Positions 1-5,737 of a stretch of 5,737 nucleotides of DNA are shown piece after piece. Every line of letters starts with the position of its first letter. Positions within the stretch are counted from its first letter, which is position 1. The notes beneath the pieces are model-generated. The model had not been told where the DNA came from. It ran no database searches and worked only from the letters and a program-made list of their open reading frames with translations. The stretch covers positions 1 through 5,737 of the forward strand of contig URJC01000174.1 of the NCBI GenBank assembly GCA_900548135.1, given 5' to 3'. The DNA comes from an uncultured Odoribacter sp. (GTDB lineage: Bacteria; Bacteroidota; Bacteroidia; Bacteroidales; Marinifilaceae). A program made the position numbers and the translations under genes.

Positions 1-728
1 TAATCTTCCGATCCCCTGCTGTTAGCATCATATAAAATAGCCGGTTGCCCGAATCCGGGAGCTTCCGCTAATTTGGTATTCCGGTTAATCAACGTCTTGA
101 ATACCATATCCTGAAAGTTTTTCCTCACTTCTTCCACCACCTGGTTAGACAACCTTAAACGGGCATCGTACATTGTCAATACAAAACCTTCTATCTCCAA
201 ATCAGTATTCAAACGTTTCTGTATCAATTTAATTGTACTCAGCAATTTTCCCAACCCTTCCAATGCGAAATATTCACACTGTACCGGAATAATAACGGAG
301 TCAGCAGCAGTCAATGAATTAACGGTAATCAAACCCAAAGAAGGCGAACAGTCAATCAGGATATAATCGTATTTATCTCTTACCCCGGCTAATACCTTCT
401 TCATAATCTGTTCACGCTCGGGAAGATTCATCATGTCCACTTCAGCTCCCACCAAATTGATATTTGAAGGTAATAGGGACAATCGGTCTATTTCAGTCGC
501 TAAAGTTGCTTTCTCTGCTTCCAAACCATCCACCAGACACTCATAAATTGTTGAATCATTCAACTTTTGTACTTCATATCCTAAACCTGAAGAGGCATTT
601 CCCTGTGGATCCGCATCCACCAATAATATTTTCTTTTCCAAAACTGCCAGACTAGCGGCCAGATTCACTGAAGTTGTCGTTTTTCCTACACCACCTTTTT
701 GATTAGCAATAGCAATGATCTTAGACAT
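1..728 (-). CDS. parA: ParA/Soj chromosome-partitioning ATPase, 3' end cut by window edge
   Basis: This is a cytoplasmic deviant-Walker ATPase that, with the DNA-binding protein ParB, segregates replicated chromosome origins by ATP-dependent dimerisation and non-specific DNA binding. The 242 visible residues start [18 protein letters not shown]. The deviant P-loop KGGVGKTT is at residues 11-18, with signature Lys11 and Lys16. Motif VDADPQGN (37-44) includes Asp40, equivalent by spacing to the catalytic Asp of Soj, and Walker B ILID ends at Asp126. The conserved [10 protein letters not shown] segment lies at 185-194, and [15 protein letters not shown] (215-229) is typical of Soj. Only ten residues precede the P-loop, so there is no N-terminal helix-turn-helix of the P1/F plasmid ParA type. 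This fits a chromosomal Soj of about 250 residues, so roughly ten are missing beyond the left edge. The ATG is at 728-726, preceded by only a weak GGGA. A parB gene would be expected next on this strand but lies outside the window. It is divergent from the next gene. Family assignment is near certain; the chromosomal role is inferred. Confidence 0.96.
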   Translation of the reverse strand, partial: MSKIIAIANQKGGVGKTTTSVNLAASLAVLEKKILLVDADPQGNASSGLGYEVQKLNDSTIYECLVDGLEAEKATLATEIDRLSLLPSNINLVGAEVDMMNLPEREQIMKKVLAGVRDKYDYILIDCSPSLGLITVNSLTAADSVIIPVQCEYFALEGLGKLLSTIKLIQKRLNTDLEIEGFVLTMYDARLRLSNQVVEEVRKNFQDMVFKTLINRNTKLAEAPGFGQPAILYDANSRGSED

Positions 729-795
729 AAATTCCCATTTTATGATATTTGTCGTAAAAGTACAACTAAAAAAATTATCTGCTTGATTTTTACAA

Positions 796-832
796 GGCTT
801 TTTAATAACAAAAACGGCTTTTTTACTAACAA
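796..832. repeat. Imperfect tandem direct repeat upstream of parA
   Basis: GGCTTTTTAATAACAA (796-811) is followed, starting 20 bases later, by GGCTTTTTTACTAACAA (816-832). The two copies differ by one inserted T and one substitution. They lie 70-105 bases upstream of the parA start codon, roughly two helical turns apart, which is the geometry of a paired protein-binding site. AT-rich low complexity could also produce this by chance; no function is shown. Confidence 0.4.
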
Positions 833-983
833 TTCTATTTAATAAATTAAAATTCAATAATATAAAAGAGGGAAACTCCAGGAAACGGAATTGAAAACAA
901 AATGTAAATCCCGGTTTAATTATTTTAGATTTCCAATAGTTTCCCGTACTTTTAAAGGCTGAAAACAAAAATTCAATGCAATA

Positions 984-1013
984 TTTCAATATGCCCATAA
1001 CGCAGTATCTTTA
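984..1013 (+). promoter_or_regulatory. Possible Bacteroidetes-type promoter for the alkD-like gene
   Basis: TATCTTTA (1006-1013) differs from the Bacteroidetes -7 consensus TAnnTTTG only in its last base. TTTC (984-987), 18 bases upstream, is a one-base departure from the -33 TTTG. Transcription would begin near 1019-1021, leaving a leader of about 115 bases. A competing weak candidate is TACTTTTA at 947-954, so this call is tentative. Confidence 0.3.
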
Positions 1014-1135
1014 CAACAGTGAAATGCTGTAATTATTAATGCATATCGATGTTAGCCATCATTGCCTTATTGCCGGAACAAATTATATGGAGAAGAAAAT
1101 TGAATTAATTTATCATAACAGACCACACAACAATC

Positions 1136-1843
1136 ATGATGACTATTTCTGAACAAATTATTGCCGCATTACAAACTTCAGGCAATCCTGAAAAAGCAGT
1201 ACACCTCTCCCATTTTTTCAAAACAGGAAAAGGGCAATACGGAGAGGGGGACCTTTTTCTGGGGGTAACGGTTCCGGAACAACGGATCATTGCGAAAAAA
1301 TACAATCAGGCCGGATTTCCGGTTCTGCAAGAACTGATTGCCTCCCCCTGGCATGAAGTCAGGTTAACCGGCTTATTGATACTGGTCAATCAATTTGAAA
1401 AAAATAAAGACGAACATTTTCGTAAATCTTGTGTCGATTTCTACCTCACCCAAACCGCCTACATTAATAATTGGGATCTGGTCGATCTGACTTGTTACAA
1501 ATTATTGGGAGTATGGCTGGTTGACAAAGACCGTCAACTCCTTTATCGATTAGCCACCTCATCCAATATGTGGGAGCAACGGATAGCCATAGTAACCTGC
1601 ATGCATTTTGTACGCCAGGGTGATTTCAGAGACTGCCTGGCTATTGCCGATCTGCTTTTACAGCATACCCATGACCTGATTCATAAGGCGGTTGGCTGGT
1701 TACTCCGCGAAACCGGTAAGAAAGACAGACAGGTACTAACCGATTTTTTATGTACCCGCTACCGGCAAATGCCGCGTACCATGCTCCGCTATGCGATTGA
1801 ACATTTTCCCGAAGAAGAACGACGAAAATACCTTTTACGATGA
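1136..1843 (+). CDS. AlkD-like HEAT-repeat DNA alkylation repair protein
   Basis: This is a 235-residue protein of the DNA_alkylation family (AlkD/AlkC-like). These all-helical HEAT-like glycosylases remove bulky or cationic N3- and N7-alkylated purines and start base-excision repair without flipping the base. The family core is visible: WHEVR (72-76), NNWDLVD (111-117), NMWEQRIAI (144-152) and HKAVGWLLRE (183-192). By my recollection of Bacillus cereus AlkD, Trp113, Asp117, Arg149 and Trp188 match its Trp109, catalytic Asp113, Arg148 and Trp187, so the active site looks intact. The length is normal (AlkD is about 237). There are two adjacent ATGs (1136 and 1139) and no clear Shine-Dalgarno, as is common in Bacteroidetes, so the start is uncertain by one codon. 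It precedes uup by 92 bases, but uup has its own promoter box, so it may be monocistronic. The exact lesion range cannot be read from sequence, and I leave the gene symbol blank because several AlkD-like paralogue groups exist. Confidence 0.92.
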   Translation: MMTISEQIIAALQTSGNPEKAVHLSHFFKTGKGQYGEGDLFLGVTVPEQRIIAKKYNQAGFPVLQELIASPWHEVRLTGLLILVNQFEKNKDEHFRKSCVDFYLTQTAYINNWDLVDLTCYKLLGVWLVDKDRQLLYRLATSSNMWEQRIAIVTCMHFVRQGDFRDCLAIADLLLQHTHDLIHKAVGWLLRETGKKDRQVLTDFLCTRYRQMPRTMLRYAIEHFPEEERRKYLLR

Positions 1844-1882
1844 ACAGCCAAAGCAGTAAATCGTAAATCTGCAATTAATATG

Positions 1883-1890
1883 TACCTTTG
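1883..1890 (+). promoter_or_regulatory. Perfect TAnnTTTG -7 box in front of uup
   Basis: TACCTTTG matches the Bacteroidetes primary-sigma -7 element exactly. It sits 45 bases before the uup ATG, in the short gap after the alkD-like gene. No TTTG is seen 19-20 bases upstream (only ATCG at 1860-1863), so the -33 half is weak. Transcription would start near 1895-1897. This suggests uup and tilS can be transcribed separately from the alkD-like gene. Confidence 0.6.
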
Positions 1891-1895
1891 TACCC

Positions 1896-1910
1896 AAGGT
1901 GAAAAACCTT
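1896..1910 (+). promoter_or_regulatory. Small hairpin at the predicted 5' end of the uup mRNA
   Basis: AAGGT (1896-1900), loop GAAAA, ACCTT (1906-1910) form a perfect 5-bp stem that begins almost exactly where transcription from the TACCTTTG box should start. A 5'-terminal stem-loop could protect the mRNA from 5'-end-dependent decay. The position is seen directly; the role is inferred. Confidence 0.4.
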
Positions 1911-1921
1911 CAATTATAACT

Positions 1922-1927
1922 AAAGGA
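1922..1927 (+). promoter_or_regulatory. Ribosome binding site of uup
   Basis: AAAGGA ends 8 bases before the ATG at 1936. It is the only clear Shine-Dalgarno sequence in the window and fixes the uup start codon. Confidence 0.7.
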
Positions 1928-1935
1928 ACACATAC

Positions 1936-3822
1936 ATGATCAGTTATCTACAAGTCGACAATCTCAGTAAACGTTTTGGCGAACAACTTCTGTTTGAACA
2001 TATTTCTTTTGGCATCGGAAAAGGCCAAAAAGTGGCTTTAATTGCTAAAAACGGCATGGGAAAATCCACCCTGTTACGCATCATTGCAGGCAAAGATACA
2101 GCAGAAAACGGAACGGTCATTTTCAGGAACGATATCACAACCGGGATTTTAGAACAAGACCCGGCATTAGATCCGGAGAATACGATTTTCGAAGAAGTAT
2201 TCAACTCCAATTCACCGGTTTTGAATCTGATCAAAACATACGAAAATGCAGTCAACCACAATGATACAGTAAACCTGGAAAAATTAATTCCTGAAATGGA
2301 TGCCCACTCAGCCTGGGATTACGAGACTACTATCAAACAAATCCTCTCGGAATTAAAAATCGACACTTACGATAAAAAAATAAAATTCTTATCGGGCGGA
2401 CAGAAAAAACGGGTTGGACTAGCCAAAATATTAATCAGTAATCCTGACTTCTTAATTCTGGACGAACCAACCAACCACCTGGATATCGAAATGACCGAAT
2501 GGTTAGAGGAATATTTGGGAAAATCCAATGCCACTCTACTCATGGTAACCCATGACCGCTATTTTCTGGACCGGGTATGCAATCAAATCATAGAAATTGA
2601 TGAATCCGGCTTATTTTCTTATGATGGGAATTATGCCTACTATCTTGAAAAAAGGGAGGAACGGATTGCAAGCCGCAATACAGCCATAGATAAAGCCCGC
2701 AACCTGCTTCGTACCGAACAGGAATGGATGCGTCGTATGCCACAAGCCCGTAGCCACAAAGCCCAATACAGGATCGATAATTTTTACAAGCTTCAGGAAA
2801 CAGCTTCACAAAATACCACAGAAAAAAAATTCGAGCTGGATATACAAGGGAAACGACTCGGAAAAAAAATTCTGGAATTGGACCATATATCCAAAAGTTT
2901 TGAAGGCCATTGCCTTCTGAAAGACTTTTCATATAAATTTGTCCGGGGAGAAAAAATCGGTATTATTGGTAAAAATGGAATTGGAAAATCCACCTTCCTG
3001 AACATCATCACCCAAAATCTGGAACCCGACAACGGAACAATTTCCATAGGAGAAACAGTCGTATATGGGTATTATAAACAATCCGGTATCTCTTTCAATG
3101 AGAACGACCGGGTCATCGATATCGTCAAAAACATTTCTGAGCGTATTGATCTGGGGAATGGTAAAGTCATGTCGGCTTCCCAATTCCTTGAATATTTCAT
3201 GTTTACAGATAAGCAACAATATGCTTTGGTCGAAAAGCTCAGCGGAGGAGAACGCCGGCGGCTGTACCTGCTGACAGTACTGATGAGTAACCCCAACTTC
3301 CTTATTCTTGATGAACCGACCAATGACCTGGACATTGTCACGCTGAATGTACTTGAAGATTATCTCAAAGGCTTTAAAGGATGTTTGCTCATCGTTTCTC
3401 ACGACCGTTTTTTCACCGATAAAGTAGTCGACCGGATTTTTGCTTTCGAAGGCGATGGAATAATCAAAGATTTTCCGGGGAATTACACCATATACAAAAA
3501 CAAGAAAGAAGAAGAAAAGGAACTCCGTGAAAAAAACGAAAAAGAAAAAAAGAAACAGGAACAGCCCTTCACCCCGCCGGTTTCGGGTAGCAAAGACGAA
3601 AAAAAACGAAAACTGAGCTTCAAGGAACGTCAGGAAATGCAGCAGCTGGAAACCGATATGGATCACCTGAATCAGGAAAAAGCCGGGATCGAAACGGCAT
3701 TAAATTCAGGACTTCTTTCTCCGGAAGAATTAGTAGCCCAATCGAACCGGATTGCAGAAATTATAAATATCTTAGACGAAAAAGAAATGCGTTGGCTGGA
3801 ATTAAGTGAAATCAATTCCTAG
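1936..3822 (+). CDS. uup: ABC-F family ATPase, Uup type
   Basis: This is a soluble 628-residue protein with two ABC ATPase domains and no membrane segments. ABC-F proteins bind the ribosomal E site or nucleic acid structures. Uup has been linked to ribosome function and to limiting replication-associated recombination and transposon excision. NBD1 has P-loop AKNGMGKST (37-45), LSGGQ (152-156), Walker B LILDEP (173-178) with catalytic Glu177, and His206. The ABC-F linker (about 235-320) is rich in Arg and Lys, including MRRMPQARSHKAQYR (265-279). NBD2 has GKNGIGKST (345-353), LSGGE (435-439), Glu460 and His489. A Lys/Glu-rich tether (522-545) leads to a C-terminal coiled coil (about 553-625). 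The tail and total length (Uup is about 635) favour Uup over EttA or antibiotic-resistance ABC-F proteins. The first P-loop Gly is Ala37 in NBD1. The gene is 40 bases ahead of tilS and probably co-transcribed with it. The ABC-F call is near certain; the Uup subgroup is likely. Confidence 0.93.
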   Translation: MISYLQVDNLSKRFGEQLLFEHISFGIGKGQKVALIAKNGMGKSTLLRIIAGKDTAENGTVIFRNDITTGILEQDPALDPENTIFEEVFNSNSPVLNLIKTYENAVNHNDTVNLEKLIPEMDAHSAWDYETTIKQILSELKIDTYDKKIKFLSGGQKKRVGLAKILISNPDFLILDEPTNHLDIEMTEWLEEYLGKSNATLLMVTHDRYFLDRVCNQIIEIDESGLFSYDGNYAYYLEKREERIASRNTAIDKARNLLRTEQEWMRRMPQARSHKAQYRIDNFYKLQETASQNTTEKKFELDIQGKRLGKKILELDHISKSFEGHCLLKDFSYKFVRGEKIGIIGKNGIGKSTFLNIITQNLEPDNGTISIGETVVYGYYKQSGISFNENDRVIDIVKNISERIDLGNGKVMSASQFLEYFMFTDKQQYALVEKLSGGERRRLYLLTVLMSNPNFLILDEPTNDLDIVTLNVLEDYLKGFKGCLLIVSHDRFFTDKVVDRIFAFEGDGIIKDFPGNYTIYKNKKEEEKELREKNEKEKKKQEQPFTPPVSGSKDEKKRKLSFKERQEMQQLETDMDHLNQEKAGIETALNSGLLSPEELVAQSNRIAEIINILDEKEMRWLELSEINS

Positions 3823-3823
3823 C

Positions 3824-3856
3824 TTCTGAATCTCAATTATCAGTTAGTAGTCTTTG
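3824..3856 (+). promoter_or_regulatory. Weak promoter candidate between uup and tilS
   Basis: TAGTCTTTG (3848-3856) resembles TAnnTTTG with one extra spacer base, and TTCTG (3824-3828) lies 19 bases upstream where a TTTG-like element would be expected. If used, transcription would start at or close to the tilS ATG (3863) and give a nearly leaderless mRNA. Both halves deviate from consensus, so read-through from uup is the simpler explanation. Confidence 0.2.
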
Positions 3857-3862
3857 TATAGT

Positions 3863-5191
3863 ATGGTTCGTAAAACAATAGAACAATTTCTGGAAAAATA
3901 CAGCATTCCCCGGGATGCCGGATTTATGCTGGCAGTCAGCGGAGGTGCTGATTCCATCAGTATGCTGCACGCCTTCAAATACCTCAATCTAAGGATATGG
4001 GCATTGCATTGTAATTTTTCTTTACGGGGAAAAGAATCTGACATGGATGAACAATTCGTAAAGCGTTTTTGTGATACTTACGGCATTGCCCATAGCGTGC
4101 GGAAATTCGACACAACAGTTTATGCTAAAGAAAAAGGCCTTAGTATCGAAATGGCTGCCCGCGAACTCCGGTATGGCTGGTTTCGGGAAATGAAAGAAAA
4201 AAAGAAAATGGACTACATCGTAATAGCCCATCATGCTGATGATGTCGCAGAAACAGTACTCATCAATCTCTGCCGTGGAACCGGCATTAAAGGCCTCACT
4301 GGCATCAAACCGGTAAATGGCGATATTTTACGTCCTTTACTTCAATGTTCACGAACGGATATCCTGAAATATATCGAAGATAACCAACTGGGTTTCCGGA
4401 CAGACTCGACCAATAACTCCCTGGATTATGTCCGGAATAAAATCCGTCATCAAATCATCCCCACATTCAAAGAAATCAATCCTTCTTTCCAGGAAACCAC
4501 CCTTGAAAATTGTGAAACCCTGAAAGAAACCGAAGAGATTTTCAGATATGGCATACAGCAGTTACAGAATGAAATCCTGGAGTGCCAGGAAGATGAGATC
4601 CTGATTCATATCTCAAAGACTCTGGCTTCACCGGCTCCATATACTTTACTTTATGAAACTTTAAAACCTTTCGGCTTTAATAAAACTCAAATCCGCGATA
4701 TTCTCAACACCCACCAAGCCACTCCCGGCAAACAGTTTTTTGCGGGGACACACATACTTGTTAAAGGCCGGACCTTCTGGCGCCTGTATGACGACAGTAA
4801 GCGTACCCCGGTAACCTCATTCATTGAAGCTCCGGGACAAGCAAGCCTTGCAGGCAAAAATTTCGAAATCAGCATATTCCCCCGAACTGACCATTTTGAG
4901 ATTCCGAATTATCCCGAAATTGCCTGCCTGGATGCTGATAAAATAAAATTTCCCCTGCTCATCCGCAACTGGCAGACCGGAGATTATTTCTGTCCTATTG
5001 GCATGAAAAAAAGTAAAAAGAAACTAAGTGATTTTTTTACAGACCAAAAATTCAGTGCCAAACAAAAAAAAGAATGTTTGCTGTTGGTAAGTGAAAATAA
5101 AATCGCCTGGATCATTGGTTATCGTCTGGATGACCGCTTTAAAATCACTCCTTTTACCAGGAACATCCTCCAAATCCAGCTAAAAAACTGA
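3863..5191 (+). CDS. tilS: tRNA(Ile)-lysidine synthetase TilS
   Basis: This cytoplasmic enzyme uses ATP to attach lysine to C34 of the CAU anticodon of one tRNA(Ile). That changes it from reading AUG to reading AUA and from methionine to isoleucine charging, and it is usually essential. The 442-residue product has the N-type PP-loop SGGADS (26-31), HCNFSLRGKESDMDEQFV (49-66), EMAARELRYGWF (96-107), HHADDVAET (123-131), RPLL (157-160), DSTN (181-184) and RNKIRH (191-196), all TilS hallmarks. The C-terminal domain follows at about 365-435, with LLIRNWQTGDYFCPIGM, KKLSDFF and IAWIIGYRLDDRFK. Its length matches full two-domain TilS (432 in E. coli). I chose ATG 3863; an in-frame TTG at 3854 would add only three residues and lacks a ribosome binding site, as does the ATG. 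No essential motif is missing. It lies 40 bases after uup on the same strand, so an operon is likely. Confidence 0.97.
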   Translation: MVRKTIEQFLEKYSIPRDAGFMLAVSGGADSISMLHAFKYLNLRIWALHCNFSLRGKESDMDEQFVKRFCDTYGIAHSVRKFDTTVYAKEKGLSIEMAARELRYGWFREMKEKKKMDYIVIAHHADDVAETVLINLCRGTGIKGLTGIKPVNGDILRPLLQCSRTDILKYIEDNQLGFRTDSTNNSLDYVRNKIRHQIIPTFKEINPSFQETTLENCETLKETEEIFRYGIQQLQNEILECQEDEILIHISKTLASPAPYTLLYETLKPFGFNKTQIRDILNTHQATPGKQFFAGTHILVKGRTFWRLYDDSKRTPVTSFIEAPGQASLAGKNFEISIFPRTDHFEIPNYPEIACLDADKIKFPLLIRNWQTGDYFCPIGMKKSKKKLSDFFTDQKFSAKQKKECLLLVSENKIAWIIGYRLDDRFKITPFTRNILQIQLKN

Positions 5192-5249
5192 TAGTCCCAT
5201 GTTAATCCAGTCAATAAACGTCCCCCTATACGGACTTAAACAATCAGCA

Positions 5250-5354
5250 TAAAAAACGACCGGAACTGATTCCGGTCGCTCATGCCTTTTCAGACTTTTA
5301 AACACACTAACAATAAATTTACTACACTTATAAAGCAATATAATATCTATATCG
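5250..5354 (-). ncRNA. Candidate small RNA of about 100 bases, no known family recognised
   Basis: A minus-strand promoter with both Bacteroidetes boxes (5390-5360) is followed about 100 bases later by a strong intrinsic terminator on the same strand, with no credible protein frame between them. Transcription should begin near 5352-5356 and end in the T-run at 5256-5251. The 5' half is AU-rich and could form a weak AUAUA/UAUAU hairpin. The 3' half contains AAAAGUCUGAAAAGGCAUGA immediately before the terminator stem, a plausible single-stranded seed region. It does not look like 6S RNA, SRP RNA, tmRNA or a tRNA. The only ATG near the end opens a 15-codon frame that runs through the terminator. 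The boundaries are seen as motifs; expression and function are inferred. Confidence 0.5.
5251..5278 (-). terminator. Intrinsic terminator oriented for minus-strand transcription
   Basis: CGACCGGAA (5257-5265), loop CTGA, TTCCGGTCG (5270-5278) form a perfect 9-bp GC-rich stem. Read on the minus strand, the hairpin is followed directly by six T (5256-5251), a textbook Rho-independent terminator. On the plus strand no T-run follows until TTTT at 5287-5290, so it is at best a weak terminator for tilS. Confidence 0.8.
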
Positions 5355-5359
5355 TGCCA

Positions 5360-5390
5360 CAAATATAGACATTTAAAACGTTTGCACAAA
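5360..5390 (-). promoter_or_regulatory. Complete Bacteroidetes promoter on the minus strand
   Basis: Read on the minus strand, TTTG (5390-5387) is followed after exactly 19 bases by TATATTTG (5367-5360), matching both the -33 TTTG and the -7 TAnnTTTG elements with the usual spacing. It is the best promoter match in the window. It points towards tilS and ends in the terminator at 5251-5278, so its transcript would be about 100 bases long. Confidence 0.65.
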
Positions 5391-5572
5391 CTTTTTTAAA
5401 GAAAAAATCAAGTATCGCTTACAAATTAATCATTTTAACACTCTCTCTGTTATAATTCTTCGGTCATCAGAAAAAAGGTCGATACACGTTTCTCCGGAAA
5501 AATACAATATGTACTCTACTTTCTACCAGGCAAACGGAACTGAAAAATAAAAAATCATATAATAATATAAGT

Positions 5573-5737
5573 ATTTTGGCCGACTTTCTCTATTTCTTAA
5601 ATAGAGAAGAAGGTGATTTGTTTCAATGTTTTTATGAGAGAGGATCCTATTCAATTCCTTATAGTGCTATATCGCCAATAATTACATACATAAATGAACA
5701 TTCTTATACAAAAGGAAATCTAAACTTAGAACCTTCT
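5573..5737 (+). pseudogene. 5'-truncated fragment resembling a TonB-receptor-like outer-membrane beta-barrel
   Basis: One plus-strand frame is open from 5456 to the window end (94 codons) without a stop despite AT-rich DNA, yet has no ATG. From about 5576 the translation reads like protein: LADFLYFLNREEGDLFQ, then YERGSYSIPYSAISP, then TYINEHSYTKGNLNLEPS. The last part resembles the segment 'RPSY..LNPF..YIN.Y.Y..GNPNLKP' near the C-terminal third of Bacteroidetes outer-membrane beta-barrels related to TonB-dependent receptors (outer-membrane protein beta-barrel family). The plug domain, signal peptide and start expected many hundreds of residues earlier are absent, because tilS and the candidate small RNA unit lie there instead. 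It is therefore probably a decayed or truncated copy whose 3' part continues beyond the right edge. The homology is from memory of the family pattern; the upstream boundary is approximate. Confidence 0.5.
5586..5608. repeat. Perfect 10-bp inverted repeat
   Basis: TTCTCTATTT (5586-5595), loop CTT, AAATAGAGAA (5599-5608) are perfect inverted arms. They lie near the beginning of the recognisable part of the beta-barrel fragment, within its open frame. The arms are AT-rich and no T-run follows, so it is not a standard terminator. Confidence 0.6.

Larger units (their letters stand above)
729..1135. other. AT-rich divergent intergenic region between parA and the alkD-like gene
   Basis: This stretch of about 400 bases carries no convincing gene. 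It must hold the parA promoter (minus strand) and the promoter of the alkD-like gene (plus strand). On the minus strand the only box near parA is TACTTTTA (762-755), a one-base departure from TAnnTTTG with no TTTG at the right distance upstream, so I do not call it. On the plus strand, TACTTTTA (947-954) and TATCTTTA (1006-1013) are both possible -7 boxes. An 8-bp inverted pair GGGAAACT (870-877) and AGTTTCCC (938-945) is 60 bases apart and could be chance. I saw no parS-like palindrome (TGTTNCACGTGAAACA). Confidence 0.6.
5192..5572. other. Region after tilS without a protein-coding gene
   Basis: After the tilS stop there is no intact reading frame with coding character. The stretch contains a minus-strand promoter, transcript and terminator set (5250-5390) and then very AT-rich sequence (about 5391-5572) with no recognisable site. 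No plus-strand terminator with a T-run follows tilS. The hairpin at 5257-5278 may serve plus-strand RNA as well, but on that strand it is followed by CTCATGCC rather than a T-run. Confidence 0.6.

Noticed and set aside
464..655. 63-codon plus-strand frame
   Set aside because: It lies entirely inside parA on the opposite strand, and its product has no recognisable features; parA shows all ATPase motifs.
729..1135. A parS partition site next to parA
   Set aside because: No TGTTNCACGTGAAACA-like palindrome is present. GGGAAACT and AGTTTCCC are 60 bases apart and lack the central CACGTG.
1087..1152. 21-codon upstream frame overlapping the start of the alkD-like gene (ATG 1087, stop 1150-1152)
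   Set aside because: The overlap could allow translational coupling, but there is no ribosome binding site and no recognisable peptide, and such short frames are common by chance.
2929..3666. 245-codon minus-strand frame opposite uup
   Set aside because: It is long only because the uup tether and coiled coil are rich in AAA and GAA codons, which read as Phe-rich TTT and TTC on the other strand. The Walker motifs are on the plus strand.
1936..3822. ABC-F antibiotic-resistance (ribosome protection) factor
   Set aside because: The charged tether and C-terminal coiled coil are of Uup type and the neighbours are housekeeping genes. Nothing specific points to drug resistance.
5257..5278. Hairpin as the main terminator of tilS
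   Set aside because: The T-run is on the minus-strand side, while the plus-strand side continues CTCATGCC. It fits a minus-strand transcript better, although some plus-strand use is possible.
5180..5389. 69-codon minus-strand frame
   Set aside because: Its ATG lies inside the -33 box of the minus-strand promoter, upstream of the likely transcription start, and the frame crosses the terminator hairpin. It also overlaps the end of tilS.

Overview
The window looks like chromosomal DNA from a member of the Bacteroidetes, probably the order Bacteroidales. The reasons are promoter boxes of the TAnnTTTG type, weak or absent Shine-Dalgarno sites in front of most genes, protein sequences that resemble Bacteroidales homologues, and a C-terminal-region fragment of an outer-membrane beta-barrel of a kind common in that phylum. 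The genus cannot be fixed from the sequence.

Layout from left to right. (1) Positions 1-728, minus strand: a ParA/Soj chromosome-partitioning ATPase, cut by the left edge about ten residues before its expected C-terminus. (2) Positions 729-1135: an AT-rich divergent intergenic region with an imperfect direct repeat on the parA side and a possible promoter on the right side. (3) Three plus-strand housekeeping genes in a row: an AlkD-like HEAT-repeat DNA alkylation repair protein (1136-1843), an ABC-F ATPase of Uup type (1936-3822) with its own good promoter box, 5' hairpin and ribosome binding site, and the tRNA(Ile)-lysidine synthetase TilS (3863-5191), which begins 40 bases after uup. (4) Positions 5192-5737: a region without an intact gene. 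It holds a complete-looking minus-strand transcription unit of about 100 bases (TTTG-N19-TATATTTG promoter, then a 9-bp GC-rich hairpin followed by six T), best read as an undescribed small RNA. At the right edge is an AT-rich stretch with an open frame, lacking a start codon, that resembles the late part of a Bacteroidetes TonB-receptor-like outer-membrane beta-barrel.

The intact genes serve core information processes: chromosome segregation, base-excision repair, ribosome or DNA-associated ABC-F function, and decoding of AUA codons. The cluster looks like an ordinary chromosomal neighbourhood rather than one pathway. The least ordinary part is the right-hand 550 bases, with the candidate small RNA and the beta-barrel remnant. 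I found no CRISPR array, tRNA, rRNA or complete insertion sequence.
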